This document shows, piece after piece, positions 21,943 to 35,545 of a stretch of DNA of 64,000 nt. The position numbers were made by a program, and so were the translations under genes. Position 1 is the stretch's first letter; the number at the start of each line of letters is the position of its first letter. The notes under the pieces are model-generated. The model was not told the origin of the DNA, did no database searches, and worked only from the letters and a program-made list of their open reading frames with translations. The stretch spans positions 3,782,868-3,846,867 of the forward strand of contig OX393577.1 of the NCBI GenBank assembly GCA_947652605.1, given 5' to 3'. Source of the stretch: Elmis aenea (Eukaryota; Arthropoda; Insecta; Coleoptera; Elmidae).

Positions 21943-24900
21943 ACTTTGTAAATTAAATTTCAAAATAGTTGAGACAAACGGCATTATACTAAGAAAAATA
22001 AACTCTATAACATACTAAAATTTGAACAAAATCGTAAGAGCCGTTTTCGAGAAAAATAAATTTTCAAAATTTTTAATTTTTTGAATAACTTTGTAAATTA
22101 AATTTCAAAATAGTTGAGACAAACGGCATTATACTGAGAAAAATAAACTCTATAACATACTAAAATTTGAACAAAATCGTAAGAGCCGTTTTCGAGAAAA
22201 ATAAATTTTCAACATTTTTAATTTTTTGAATAACTTTGTAAATTAAATTTCAAAATAGTTGAGACAAACGGCATTATACTAAGAAAAATAAACTCTATAA
22301 CATACTAAAATTTGAACAAAATCGTAAGAGCCGTTTTCGAGAAAAATACATTTTCAAAATTTTTAATTTTTTGAATAACTTTGTAAATTAAATTTCAAAA
22401 TAGTTGAGACAAACGGCATTATACTAAGAAAAATAAACTCTATAACATACTAAAATTTGAACAAAATCGTAAGAGCCGTTTTCGAGAAAAATAAATTTTC
22501 AAAATTTTGAATTTTTTGAATAACTTTGTAAATTAAATTTCAAAATAGTTGAGACAAACGGCATTATACTAAGAAAAATAAACTCTATAACATACTAAAA
22601 TTTGAACAAAATCGTAAGAGCCGTTTTCGAGAAAAATAAATTTTCAAAATTTTTAATTTTTTGAATAACTTTGTAAATTAAATTTCAAAATAGTTGAGAC
22701 AAACGGCATTATACTAAGAAAAATAAACTCTATAACATACTAAGTTTGAACAAAATCGTAAGAGCCGTTTTCGAGAAAAATAAATTTTTAAAATTTTTAA
22801 TTTTTTGAATAACTTTGTAAATTAAATTTCAAAATAGTTGAGACAAACGGCATTATACTAAGAAAAATAAACTCTATAACATACTAAAATTTGAACAAAA
22901 TCGTAAGAGCCGTTTTCGAGAAAAATTTTCAAAATTTTTAATTTTTTGAATAACTTTGTAAATTAAATTTCAAAATAGTTGAGACAAACGGCATTATACT
23001 GAGAAAAATAAACTCTATAACATACTAAAATTTGAACAAAATCGTAAGAGCCGTTTTCGAGAAAAATAAATTTTCAAAATTTTTAATTTTTTGAATAACT
23101 TTGTAAATTAAATTTCAAAATAGTTGAGACAAACGGCATTATACTAAGAAAAATAAACTCTATAACATACTAAAATTTGAACAAAATCGTAAGAGCCGTT
23201 TTCGAGAAAAATAAATTTTCAAAATTTTTAATTTTTTGAATTACTTTGTAAATTAAATTTCAAAATAGTTGAGACAAACGGCATTATACTAAGAAAAATA
23301 AACTCTATAACATACTAAAATTTGAACAAAATCGTAAGAGCCGTTTTCGAGAAAAATAAATTTTCAAAATTTTTAATTTTTTGAATAACTTTGTAAATTA
23401 AATTTCAAAATAGTTGAGACAAACGGCATTATACTAAGAAAAATAAACTCTATAACATACTAAAATTTGAACAAAATCGTAAGAGCCGTTTTCGAGAAAA
23501 ATAAATTTTCAAAATTTTTAATTTTTTGAATAACTTTGTAAATTAAATTTCAAAATAGTTGAGACAAACGGCATTATACTAAGAAAAATAAACTCTATAA
23601 CATACTAAAATTTGAACAAAATCGTATGAGCCGTTTTCGAGAAAAATTTTCAAAATTTTTAATTTTTTGAATAACTTTGTAAATTAAATTTCAAAATAGT
23701 TGAGACAAACGGCATTATACTAAGAAAAATAAACTCTATAACATACTAAAATTTGAACAAAATCGTAAGAGCCGTTTTCGAGAAAAATAAATTTTCAAAA
23801 TTTTTAATTTTTTGAATAACTTTGTAAATTAAATTTCAAAATAGTTGAGACAAACGGCATTATACTAAGAAAAATAAACTCTATAACATACTAAAATTTG
23901 AACAAAATCGTAAGAGCCGTTTTCGAAAAAAATAAATTTTCAAAATTTTTAATTTTTTGAATTACTTTGTAAATTAAATTTCAAAATAGTTGAGACAAAC
24001 GGCATTATACTAAGAAAAATAAACTCTATAACATACTAAAATTTGAACAAAATCGTAAGAGCCGTTTTCGAGAAAAATAAATTTTCAAAATTTTTAATTT
24101 TTTGAATAACTTTGTAAATTAAATTTCAAAATAGTTGAGACAAACGGCATTATACTAAGAAAAATAAACTCTATAACATACTAAAATTTGAACAAAATCG
24201 TAAGAGCCGTTTTCGAGAAAAATAAATTTTCAAAATTTTTAATTTTTTGAATAACTTTGTAAATTAAATTTCAAAATAGTTGAGACAAACGGCATTATAC
24301 TAAGAAAAATAAACTCTATAACATACTAAAATTTGAACAAAATCGTAAGAGCCGTTTTCGAGAAAAATTTTCAAAATTTTTAATTTTTTGAATAACTTTG
24401 TAAATTAAATTTCAAAATAGTTGAGACAAACGGCATTATACTAAGAAAAATAAACTCTATAACATACTAAAATTTGAACAAAATCGTAAGAGCCGTTTTC
24501 GAGAAAAATAAATTTTCAAAATTTTTAATTTTTTGAATAACTTTGTAAATTAAATTTCAAAATAGTTGAGACAAACGGCATTATACTAAGAAAAATAAAC
24601 TCTATAACATACTAAAATTTGAACAAAATCTTAAGAGCCGTTTTCGAGAAAAATAAATTTTCAAAATTTTTAATTTTTTGAATAACTTTGTAAATTAAAT
24701 TTCAAAATAGTTGAGACAAACGGCATTATACTAAGAAAAATAAACTCTATAACATACTAAAATTTGAACAAAATCGTAAGAGCCGTTTTCGAGAAAAATT
24801 TTCAAAATTTTTAATTTTTTGAATAACTTTGTAAATTAAATTTCAAAATAGTTGAGACAAACGGCATTATACTAAGAAAAATAAACTCTATAACATACTA

Positions 24901-27900
24901 AAATTTGAACAAAATCGTAAGAGCCGTTTTCGAGAAAAATAAATTTTCAAAATTTTTAATTTTTTGAATAACTTTGTAAATTAAATTTCAAAATAGTTGA
25001 GACAAACGGCATTATACTAAGAAAAATAAACTCTATAACATACTAAAATTTGAACAAAATCGTAAGAGCCGTTTTCGAGAAAAATAAATTTTCAAAATTT
25101 TTAATTTTTTGAATAACTTTGTAAATTAAATTTCAAAATAGTTGAGACAAACAACATTATACTAAGAAAAATAAACTCTATAACATACTAAAATTTGAAC
25201 AAAATCGTAAGAGCCGTTTTCGAGAAAAATAAATTTTCAAAATTTTTAATTTTTTGAATAACTTTGTAAATTAAATTTCAAAATAGTTGAGACAAACGGC
25301 ATTATACTAAGAAAAATAAACTCTATAACATACTAAAATTTGAACAAAATCTTAAGAGCCGTTTTCGAGAAAAATAAATTTTCAAAATTTTTAATTTTTT
25401 GAATAACTTTGTAAATTAAATTTCAAAATAGTTGAGACAAACGGCATTATACTAAGAAAAATAAACTCTATAACATACTAAAATTTGAACAAAATCGTAA
25501 GAGCCGTTTTCGAGAAAAATTTTCAAAATTTTTAATTTTTTGAATAACTTTGTAAATTAAATTTCAAAATAGTTGAGACAAACGGCATTATACTAAGAAA
25601 AATAAACTCTATAACATACTAAAATTTGAACAAAATCGTAAGAGCCGTTTTCGAGAAAAATAAATTTTCAAAATTTTTAATTTTTTGAATAACTTTGTAA
25701 ATTAAATTTCAAAATAGTTGAGACAAACGGCATTATACTAAGAAAAATAAACTCTATAACATACTAAAATTTGAACAAAATCGTAAGAGCCGTTTTCGAG
25801 AAAAATAAATTTTCAAAATTTTTAATTTTTTGAATAACTTTGTAAATTAAATTTCAAAATAGTTGAGACAAACGGCATTATACTAAGAAAAATAAACTCT
25901 ATAACATACTAAAATTTGAACAAAATCGTAAGAGCCGTTTTCGAAAAAAATTTTCAAAATTTTTAATTTTTTGAATAACTTTGTAAATTAAATTTCAAAA
26001 TAGTTGAGACAAACGGCATTATACTAAGAAAAATAAACTCTATAACATACTAAAATTTGAACAAAATCGTAAGAGCCGTTTTCGAGAAAAATTTTCAAAA
26101 TTTTTAATTTTTTGAATAACTTTGTAAATTAAATTTCAAAATAGTTGAGACAAACGGCATTATACTAAGAAAAATAAACTCTATAACATACTAAAATTTG
26201 AACAAAATCGTAAGAGCCGTTTTCGAGAAAAATAAATTTTCAAAATTTTTAATTTTTTGAATAACTTTGTAAATTAAATTTCAAAATAGTTGAGACAAAC
26301 GGCATTATACTAAGAAAAATAAACTCTATAACATACTTAAATTTGAACAAAATCGTAAGAGCCGTTTTCGAGAAAAATAAATTTTCAAAATTTTTAATTT
26401 TTTGAATAACTTTGTAAATTAAATTTCAAAATAGTTGAGACAAACGGCATTATACTAAGAAAAATAAACTCTATAACATACTAAAATTTGAACAAAATCT
26501 TAAGAGCCGTTTTCGAGAAAAATAAATTTTCAAAATTTTTAATTTTTTGAATAACTTTGTAAATTAAATTTCAAAATAGTTGAGACAAACGGCATTATAC
26601 TAAGAAAAATAAACTCTATAACATACTAAAATTTGAACAAAATCGTAAGAGCCGTTTTCGAGAAAAATTTTCAAAATTTTTAATTTTTTGAATAACTTTG
26701 TAAATTAAATTTCAAAATAGTTGAGACAAACGGCATTATACTAAGAAAAATAAACTCTATAACATACTAAAATTTGAACAAAATCGTAAGAGCCGTTTTC
26801 GAGAAAAATAAATTTTCAAAATTTTTAATTTTTTGAATAACTTTGTAAATTAAATTTCAAAATAGTTGAGACAAACGGCATTATACTAAGAAAAATAAAC
26901 TCTATAACATACTAAAATTTGAACAAAATCGTAAGAGCCGTTTTCGAGAAAAATAAATTTTCAAAATTTTTAATTTTTTGAATAACTTTGTAAATTAAAT
27001 TTCAAAATAGTTGAGACAAACGGCATTATACTAAGAAAAATAAACTCTATAACATACTAAAATTTGAACAAAATCGTAAGAGCCGTTTTCGAGAAAAATA
27101 AATTTTCAAAATTTTTAATTTTTTGAATAACTTTGTAAATTAAATTTCAAAATAGTTGAGACAAACGGCATTATACTAAGAAAAATAAACTCTATAACAT
27201 ACTAAAATTTGAACAAAATCGTAAGAGCCGTTTTCGAGAAAAATAAATTTTCAAAATTTTTAATTTTTTGAATAACTTTGTAAATTAAATTTCAAAATAG
27301 TTGAGACAAACGGCATTATACTAAGAAAAATAAACTCTATAACATACTAAAATTTGAACAAAATCGTAAGAGCCGTTTTCGAGAAAAATTTTCAAAATTT
27401 TTAATTTTTTGAATAACTTTGTAAATTAAATTTCAAAATAGTTGAGACAAACGGCATTATACTAAGAAAAATAAACTCTATAACATACTAAAATTTGAAC
27501 AAAATCGTAAGAGCCGTTTTCGAGAAAAATTTTCAAAATTTTTAATTTTTTGAATAACTTTGTAAATTAAATTTCAAAATAGTTGAGACAAACGGCATTA
27601 TACTAAGAAAAATAAACTCTATAACATACTAAAATTTGAACAAAATCGTAAGAGCCGTTTTCGAAAAAATAAATTTTCAAAATTTTTAATTTTTTGAATT
27701 ACTTTGTAAATTAAATTTCAAAATAGTTGAGACAAACGGCATTATACTAAGAAAAATAAACTCTATAACATACTAAAATTTGAACAAAATCGTCAGAGCC
27801 GTTTTCGAGAAAAATAAATTTTCAAAATTTTTAATTTTTTGAATAACTTTGTAAATTAAATTTCAAAATAGTTGAGACAAACGGCATTATACTAAGAAAA

Positions 27901-30900
27901 ATAAACTCTATAACATACTAAAATTTGAACAAAATCGTAAGAGCCGTTTTCGAGAAAAATAAATTTTCAAAATTTTTAATTTTTTGAATAACTTTGTAAA
28001 TTAAATTTCAAAATAGTTGAGACAAACGGCATTATACTAAGAAAAATAAACTCTATAACATACTAAAATTTGAACAAAATCGTAAGAGCCGTTTTCGAGA
28101 AAAATTTTCAAAATTTTTAATTTTTTGAATAACTTTGTAAATTAAATTTCAAAATAGTTGAGACAAACGGCATTATACTAAGAAAAATAAACTCTATAAC
28201 ATACTAAAATTTGAACAAAATCGTAAGAGCCGTTTTCGAGAAAAATAAATTTTCAAAATTTTTAATTTTTTGAATAACTTTGTAAATTAAATTTCAAAAT
28301 AGTTGAGACAAACGGCATTATACTAAGAAAAATAAACTCTATAACATACTAAAATTTGAACAAAATCTTAAGAGCCGTTTTCGAGAAAAATAAATTTTCA
28401 AAATTTTTAATTTTTTGAATAACTTTGTAAATTAAATTTCAAAATAGTTGAGACAAACGGCATTATACTAAGAAAAATAAACTCTATAACATACTAAAAT
28501 TTGAACAAAATCGTAAGAGCCGTTTTCGAGAAAAATTTTCAAAATTTTTAATTTTTTGAATAACTTTGTAAATTAAATTTCAAAATAGTTGAGACAAACG
28601 GCATTATACTAAGAAAAATAAACTCTATAACATACTAAAATTTGAACAAAATCGTAAGAGCCGTTTTCGAGAAAAATAAATTTTCAAAATTTTTAATTTT
28701 TTGAATAACTTTGTAAATTAAATTTCAAAATAGTTGAGACAAACGGCATTATACTAAGAAAAATAAACTCTATAACATACTAAAATTTGAACAAAATCGT
28801 AAGAGCCGTTTTCGAGAAAAATAAATTTTCAAAATTTTTAATTTTTTGAATAACTTTGTAAATTAAATTTCAAAATAGTTGAGACAAACGGCATTATACT
28901 AAGAAAAATAAACTCTATAACATACTAAAATTTGAACAAAATCGTAAGAGCCGTTTTCGAGAAAAATAAATTTTCAAAATTTTTAATTTTTTGAATAACT
29001 TTGTAAATTAAATTTCAAAATAGTTGAGACAAACGGCATTATACTAAGAAAAATAAACTCTATAACATACTAAAATTTGAACAAAATCGTAAGAGCCGTT
29101 TTCGAGAAAAATAAATTTTCAAAATTTTTAATTTTTTGAATAACTTTGTAAATTAAATTTCAAAATAGTTGAGACAAACGGCATTATACTAAGAAAAATA
29201 AACTCTATAACATACTAAAATTTGAACAAAATCGTAAGAGCCGTTTTCGAGAAAAATAAATTTTCAAAATTTTTAATTTTTTGAATAACTTTGTAAATTA
29301 AATTTCAAAATAGTTGAGACAAACGGCATTATACTAAGAAAAATAAACTCTATAACATACTAAAATTTGAACAAAATCGTAAGAGCCGTTTTCGAGAAAA
29401 ATAAATTTTCAAAATTTTTAATTTTTTGAATAACTTTGTAAATTAAATTTCAAAATAGTTGAGACAAACGGCATTATACTAAGAAAAATAAACTCTATAA
29501 CATACTAAAATTTGAACAAAATCGTAAGAGCCGTTTTCGAGAAAAATTTTCAAAATTTTTAATTTTTTGAATAACTTTGTAAATTAAATTTCAAAATAGT
29601 TGAGACAAACGGCATTATACTAAGAAAAATAAACTCTATAACATACTAAAATTTGAACAAAATCGTAAGAGCCGTTTTCGAGAAAAATAAATTTTCAAAA
29701 TTTTTAATTTTTTGAATAACTTTGTAAATTAAATTTCAAAATAGTTGAGACAAACGGCATTATACTAAGAAAAATAAACTCTATAACATACTAAAATTTG
29801 AACAAAATCGTAAGAGCCGTTTTCGAGAAAAATAAATTTTCAAAATTTTTAATTTTTTGAATTACTTTGTAAATTAAATTTCAAAATAGTTGAGACAAAC
29901 GGCATTATACTAAGAAAAATAAACTCTATAACATACTAAAATTTGAACAAAATCGTAAGAGCCGTTTTCGAGAAAAATAAATTTTCAAAATTTTTAATTT
30001 TTTGAATAACTTTGTAAATTAAATTTCAAAATAGTTGAGACAAACGGCATTATACTAAGAAAAATAAACTCTATAACATACTAAAATTTGAACAAAATCG
30101 TAAGAGCCGTTTTCGAGAAAAATAAATTTTCAAAATTTTTAATTTTTTGAATAACTTTGTAAATTAAATTTCAAAATAGTTGAGACAAACGGCATTATAC
30201 TAAGAAAAATAAACTCTATAACATACTAAAATTTGAACAAAATCGTAAGAGCCGTTTTCGAGAAAAATAAATTTTCAAAATTTTTAATTTTTTGAATAAC
30301 TTTGTAAATTAAATTTCAAAATAGTTGAGACAAACGGCATTATACTAAGAAAAATAAACTCTATAACATACTAAAATTTGAACAAAATCGTAAGAGCCGT
30401 TTTCGAGAAAAATAAATTTTCAAAATTTTTAATTTTTTGAATAACTTTGTAAATTAAATTTCAAAATAGTTGAGACAAACGGCATTATACTAAGAAAAAT
30501 AAACTCTATAACATACTAAAATTTGAACAAAATCGTAAGAGCCGTTTTCGAGAAAAATAAATTTTCAAAATTTTTAATTTTTTGAATAACTTTGTAAATT
30601 AAATTTCAAAATAGTTGAGACAAACGGCATTATACTAAGAAAAATAAACTCTATAACATACTAAAATTTGAACAAAATCGTAAGAGCCGTTTTCGAGAAA
30701 AATAAATTTTCAAAATTTTTAATTTTTTGAATAACTTTGTAAATTAAATTTCAAAATAGTTGAGACAAACGGCATTATACTAAGAAAAATAAACTCTATA
30801 ACATACTAAAATTTGAACAAAATCGTAAGAGCCGTTTTCGAGAAAAATTTTCAAAATTTTTAATTTTTTGAATAACTTTGTAAATTAAATTTCAAAATAG

Positions 30901-31649
30901 TTGAGACAAACGGCATTATACTAAGAAAAATAAACTCTATAACATACTAAAATTTGAACAAAATCGTAAGAGCCGTTTTCGAGAAAAATAAATTTTCAAA
31001 ATTTTTAATTTTTTGAATAACTTTGTAAATTAAATTTCAAAATAGTTGAGACAAACGGCATTATACTAAGAAAAATAAACTCTATAACATACTAAAATTT
31101 GAACAAAATCGTAAGAGCCGTTTTCGAGAAAAATAAATTTTCAAAATTTTTAATTTTTTGAATTACTTTGTAAATTAAATTTCAAAATAGTTGAGACAAA
31201 CGGCATTATACTAAGAAAAATAAACTCTATAACATACTAAAATTTGAACAAAATCGTAAGAGCCGTTTTCGAGAAAAATAAATTTTCAAAATTTTTAATT
31301 TTTTGAATAACTTTGTAAATTAAATTTCAAAATAGTTGAGACAAACGGCATTATACTAAGAAAAATAAACTCTATAACATACTAAAATTTGAACAAAATC
31401 GTAAGAGCCGTTTTCGAGAAAAATAAATTTTCAAAATTTTTAATTTTTTGAATTACTTTGTAAATTAAATTTCAAAATAGTTGAGACAAACGGCATTATA
31501 CTAAGAAAAATAAACTCCATAACATACTAAAATTTGAACAAAATCGTAAGAGCCGTTTTCGAGAAAAATTTTCAAAATTTTTAATTTTTTGAATAACTGT
31601 AAATTAAATTTCAAAATAGTTGAGACAAACGGCATTATACTAAGAAAAA
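21943..31649 (+). repeat. A run 15: 67 A + half-A, B-free block
   Basis: By length (9707 bp) and unit arithmetic this holds 67 A units, about 15 of them short. The first dozen or so still carry class III marks: ATACTGAG near 22134 and 22999, ATACATTTT near 22346, ACTAAGTTTG near 22740. After about 23.6 kb these vanish. The rest is near-uniform A with sparse marks: CTTAAGAG starting at 24630, 25351, 26499 and 28367; GAATTACTTTG near 23236, 23955, 27694, 29866, 31160 and 31450. Private changes include CGTATGAGCC (near 23625), AAACAACATT (near 25150), CGTCAGAGCC (near 27792) and a 1-bp loss near 27664. Confidence 0.92.
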
Positions 31650-31955
31650 AAGGCTATATACTCTTTGCACTTTTTTCGACAGAAAAATCGATTTTCTTAA
31701 AACTATAGCAAATGGCTTCAAACTTCTTATACACATTAGTTATGAGCGAATTAAGGATTATTAGCCCCTAAATACGATTTTTAATTTTTCGTGAAAAATG
31801 GGAAAAGTACAAAGGCTATAGTCTTTGCACTTTTTTCGACAAAAAAATCGATTTTCTTAAAACTACAGCAAATGGCTTCAAAGTTCTTATACACGTTAGT
31901 TATGAGCAAATTAAGGATTATTAGCCCCTAAATACGATTTTTAAATTTTTGAAAA
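31650..31955 (+). repeat. B pair 16
   Basis: First pair in which B2 ends CGATTTTTAAATTTTTG, not CGATTTTTAATTTTTTG. This variant is later shared by pairs 19-21 and 25-32. Confidence 0.95.
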
Positions 31956-32291
31956 ACTTTGTAAATTAAATTTCAAAATAGTTGAGACAAACGGCATTAT
32001 ACTAAGAAAAATAAACTCTATAACATACTAAAATTTGAACAAAATCGTAAGAGCCGTTTTCGAGAAAAATTTTCAAAATTTTTAATTTTTTGAATAACTT
32101 TGTAAATTAAATTTCAAAATAGTTGAGACAAACGGCATTATACTAAGAAAAATAAACTCCATAACATACTAAAATTTGAACAAAATCGTAAGAGCCGTTT
32201 TCGAGAAAAATTTTCAAAATTTTTAATTTTTTGAATAACTGTAAATTAAATTTCAAAATAGTTGAGACAAACGGCATTATACTAAGAAAAA
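31956..32291 (+). repeat. A run 16: 2 A + half-A (shortest run)
   Basis: Two 141-bp units, the second with CTCCATA, then half-A. The spacing to the next B pair start is 642 bp, the smallest in the window. Confidence 0.93.
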
Positions 32292-32597
32292 AAGGCTATA
32301 TACTCTTTGCACTTTTTTCGACAGAAAAATCGATTTTCTTAAAACTATAGCAAATGGCTTCAAACTTCTTATACACATTAGTTATGAGCAAATTAAGGAT
32401 TATTAGCCCCTAAATACGATTTTTAATTTTTCGTGAAAAATGGGAAAAGTACAAAGGCTATAGTCTTTGCACTTTTTTCGACAAAAAAATCGATTTTCTT
32501 AAAACTACAGCAAATGGCTTCAAAGTTCTTATACACGTTAGTTATGAGCAAATTAAGGATTATTAGCCTCTAAATACGATTTTTAATTTTTTGAAAA
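32292..32597 (+). repeat. B pair 17
   Basis: B1 has GAGCAAATT (others GAGCGAATT) and B2 has TTAGCCTCTAAAT (others TTAGCCCCTAAAT). Both changes are shared with pair 18. Confidence 0.95.
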
Positions 32598-33227
32598 ACT
32601 TTGTAAATTAAATTTCAAAATAGTTGAGACAAACGGCATTATACTAAGAAAAATAAACTCTATAACATACTAAAATTTGAACAAAATCGTAAGAGCCGTT
32701 TTCGAGAAAAATTTTCAAAATTTTTAATTTTTTGAATAACTTTGTAAATTAAATTTCAAAATAGTTGAGACAAACGGCATTATACTAAGAAAAATAAACT
32801 TTATAACATACTAAAATTTGAACAAAATCGTAAGAGCCGTTTTCGAGAAAAATAAATTTTCAAAATTTTTAATTTTTTGAATAACTTTGTAAATTAAATT
32901 TCAAAATAGTTGAGACAAACGGCATTATACTAAGAAAAATAAACTCTATAACATACTAAAATTTGAACAAAATCGTAAGAGCCGTTTTCGAGAAAAATAA
33001 ATTTTCAAAATTTTTAATTTTTTGAATAACTTTGTAAATTAAATTTCAAAATAGTTGAGACAAACGGCATTATACTAAGAAAAATAAACTCTATAACATA
33101 CTAAAATTTGAACAAAATCGTAAGAGCCGTTTTCGAGAAAAATAAATTTTCAAAATTTTTAATTTTTTGAATAACTGTAAATTAAATTTTAAAATAGTTG
33201 AGACAAACGGCATTATACTAAGAAAAA
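32598..33227 (+). repeat. A run 17: 4 A + half-A
   Basis: The second unit (32739) has the rare ACTTTATAAC. The unit before the half-A is a long one without CTCCATA, and the half-A reads AAATTTTAAAATAG (one base changed). This is one of three atypical junctions. Confidence 0.92.
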
Positions 33228-33536
33228 AAGGCTATATACTCTTTGCACTTTTTTCGACAGAAAAATCGATTTTCTTAAAACTATAGCAAATGGCTTCAAA
33301 CTTCTTATACACATTAGTTATGAGCAAATTAAGGATTATTAGCCCCTAAATACGATTTTTAATTTTTCGTGAAAAATGGGAAAAGTACAAAGGCTATTAT
33401 AGTCTTTGCACTTTTTTCGACAAAAAAATCGATTTTCTTAAAACTACAGCAAATGGCTTCAAAGTTCTTATACACGTTAGTTATGAGCAAATTAAGGATT
33501 ATTAGCCTCTAAATACGATTTTTAATTTTTTGAAAA
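33228..33536 (+). repeat. B pair 18 (309 bp)
   Basis: Shares GAGCAAATT and CCTCTAAAT with pair 17. B2 starts AAGGCTATTATAGTC, a 3-bp insertion otherwise seen only in pairs 30 and 31. Confidence 0.95.
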
Positions 33537-34684
33537 ACTTTGTAAATTAAATTTCAAAATAGTTGAGACAAACGGCATTATACTAAGAAAAATAAACTCT
33601 ATAACATACTAAAATTTGAACAAAATCGTAAGAGCCGTTTTCGAGAAAAATTTTCAAAATTTTTAATTTTTTGAATAACTTTGTAAATTAAATTTCAAAA
33701 TAGTTGAGACAAACGGCATTATACTAAGAAAAATAAACTTTATAACATACTAAAATTTGAACAAAATCGTAAGAGCCGTTTTCGAGAAAAATAAATTTTC
33801 AAAATTTTTAATTTTTTGAATAACTTTGTAAATTAAATTTCAAAATAGTTGAGACAAACGGCATTATACTAAGAAAAATAAACTCTATAACATACTAAAA
33901 TTTGAACAAAATCGTAAGAGCCGTTTTCGAGAAAAATAAATTTTCAAAATTTTTAATTTTTTGAATAACTTTGTAAATTAAATTTCAAAATAGTTGAGAC
34001 AAACGGCATTATACTAAGAAAAATAAACTCTATAACATACTAAAATTTGAACAAAATCGTAAGAGCCGTTTTCGAGAAAAATAAATTTTCAAAATTTTTA
34101 ATTTTTTGAATAACTTTGTAAATTAAATTTCAAAATAGTTGAGACAAACGGCATTATACTAAGAAAAATAAACTCTATAACATACTAAAATTTGAACAAA
34201 ATCGTAAGAGCCGTTTTCGAGAAAAATTTTCAAAATTTTTAATTTTTTGAATAACTTTGTAAATTAAATTTCAAAATAGTTGAGACAAACGGCATTATAC
34301 TAAGAAAAATAAACTCTATAACATACTAAAATTTGAACAAAATCGTAAGAGCCGTTTTCGAGAAAAATAAATTTTCAACATTTTTAATTTTTTGAATAAC
34401 TTTGTAAATTAAATTTCAAAATAGTTGAGACAAACGGCATTATACTAAGAAAAATAAACTCTATAACATACTAAAATTTGAACAAAATCGTAAAAGCCGT
34501 TTTCGAGAAAAATTTTCAAAATTTTTAATTTTTTGAATAACTTTGTAAATTAAATTTCAAAATAGTTGAGACAAACGGCATTATACTAAGAAAAATAAAC
34601 TCTATAACATACTAAAATTTGAACAAAATCGTAAGAGCCGTTTTCGAGAAAAATAAATTTTCAAAATTTTTAATTTTTTGAATA

Positions 34685-35545
34685 ACTTTGTAAATTAAAT
34701 TTCAAAATAGTTGAGACAAACGGCATTATACTAAGAAAAATAAACTCTATAACATACTAAGTTTGAACAAAATCGTAAGAGCCGTTTTCGAGAAAAATAA
34801 ATTTTTAAAATTTTTAATTTTTTGAAAAACTTTGTAAATTAAATTTCAAAATAGTTGAGACAAACGGCATTATACTAAGAAAAATAAACTCTATAACATA
34901 CTAAAATTTGAACAAAATCGTAAGAGCCGTTTTCGAGAAAAATAAATTTTCAAAATTTTTAATTTTTTGAATAACTTTGTAAATTAAATTTCAAAATAGT
35001 TGAGACAAACGGCATTACACTAAGAAAAATAAACTCTATAACATACTAAAATTTGAACAAAATCGTAAGAGCCGTTTTCGAGAAAAATAAATTTTCAAAA
35101 TTTTTAATTTTTTGAATAACTTTGTAATTTAAATTTCAAAATAGTTGAGACAAACGGCATTATACTAAGAAAAATAAACTCTATAACATACTAAAATTTG
35201 AACAAAATCGTAAGAGCCGTTTTCGAGAAAAATTTTCAAAATTTTTAATTTTTTGAATAACTTTGTAAATTAAATTTCAAAATAGTTGAGACAAACGGCA
35301 TTATACTAAGAAAAATAAACTCTATAACATACTAAAATTTGAACAAAATCGTAAGAGCCGTTTTCGAGAAAAATTTTCAAAACTTTTAATTTTTTGAATA
35401 ACTTTGTAAATTAAATTTCAAAATAGTTGAGACAAACGGCATTATACTAAGAAAAATAAACTCTATAACATACTAAAATTTGAACAAAATCGTAAGAGCC
35501 GTTTTCGAGAAAAATAAATTTTCAAAATTTTTAATTTTTTGAATA
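34685..35545 (+). repeat. Six-unit A-only HOR, copy 1 (861 bp)
   Basis: Units in order carry ACTAAGTTTG (ending GAAAAACTTTG), no mark, CATTACACTAAG, GTAATTTAAATTT (short), AAAACTTTTAA (short) and no mark. No B element is included. Confidence 0.85.
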
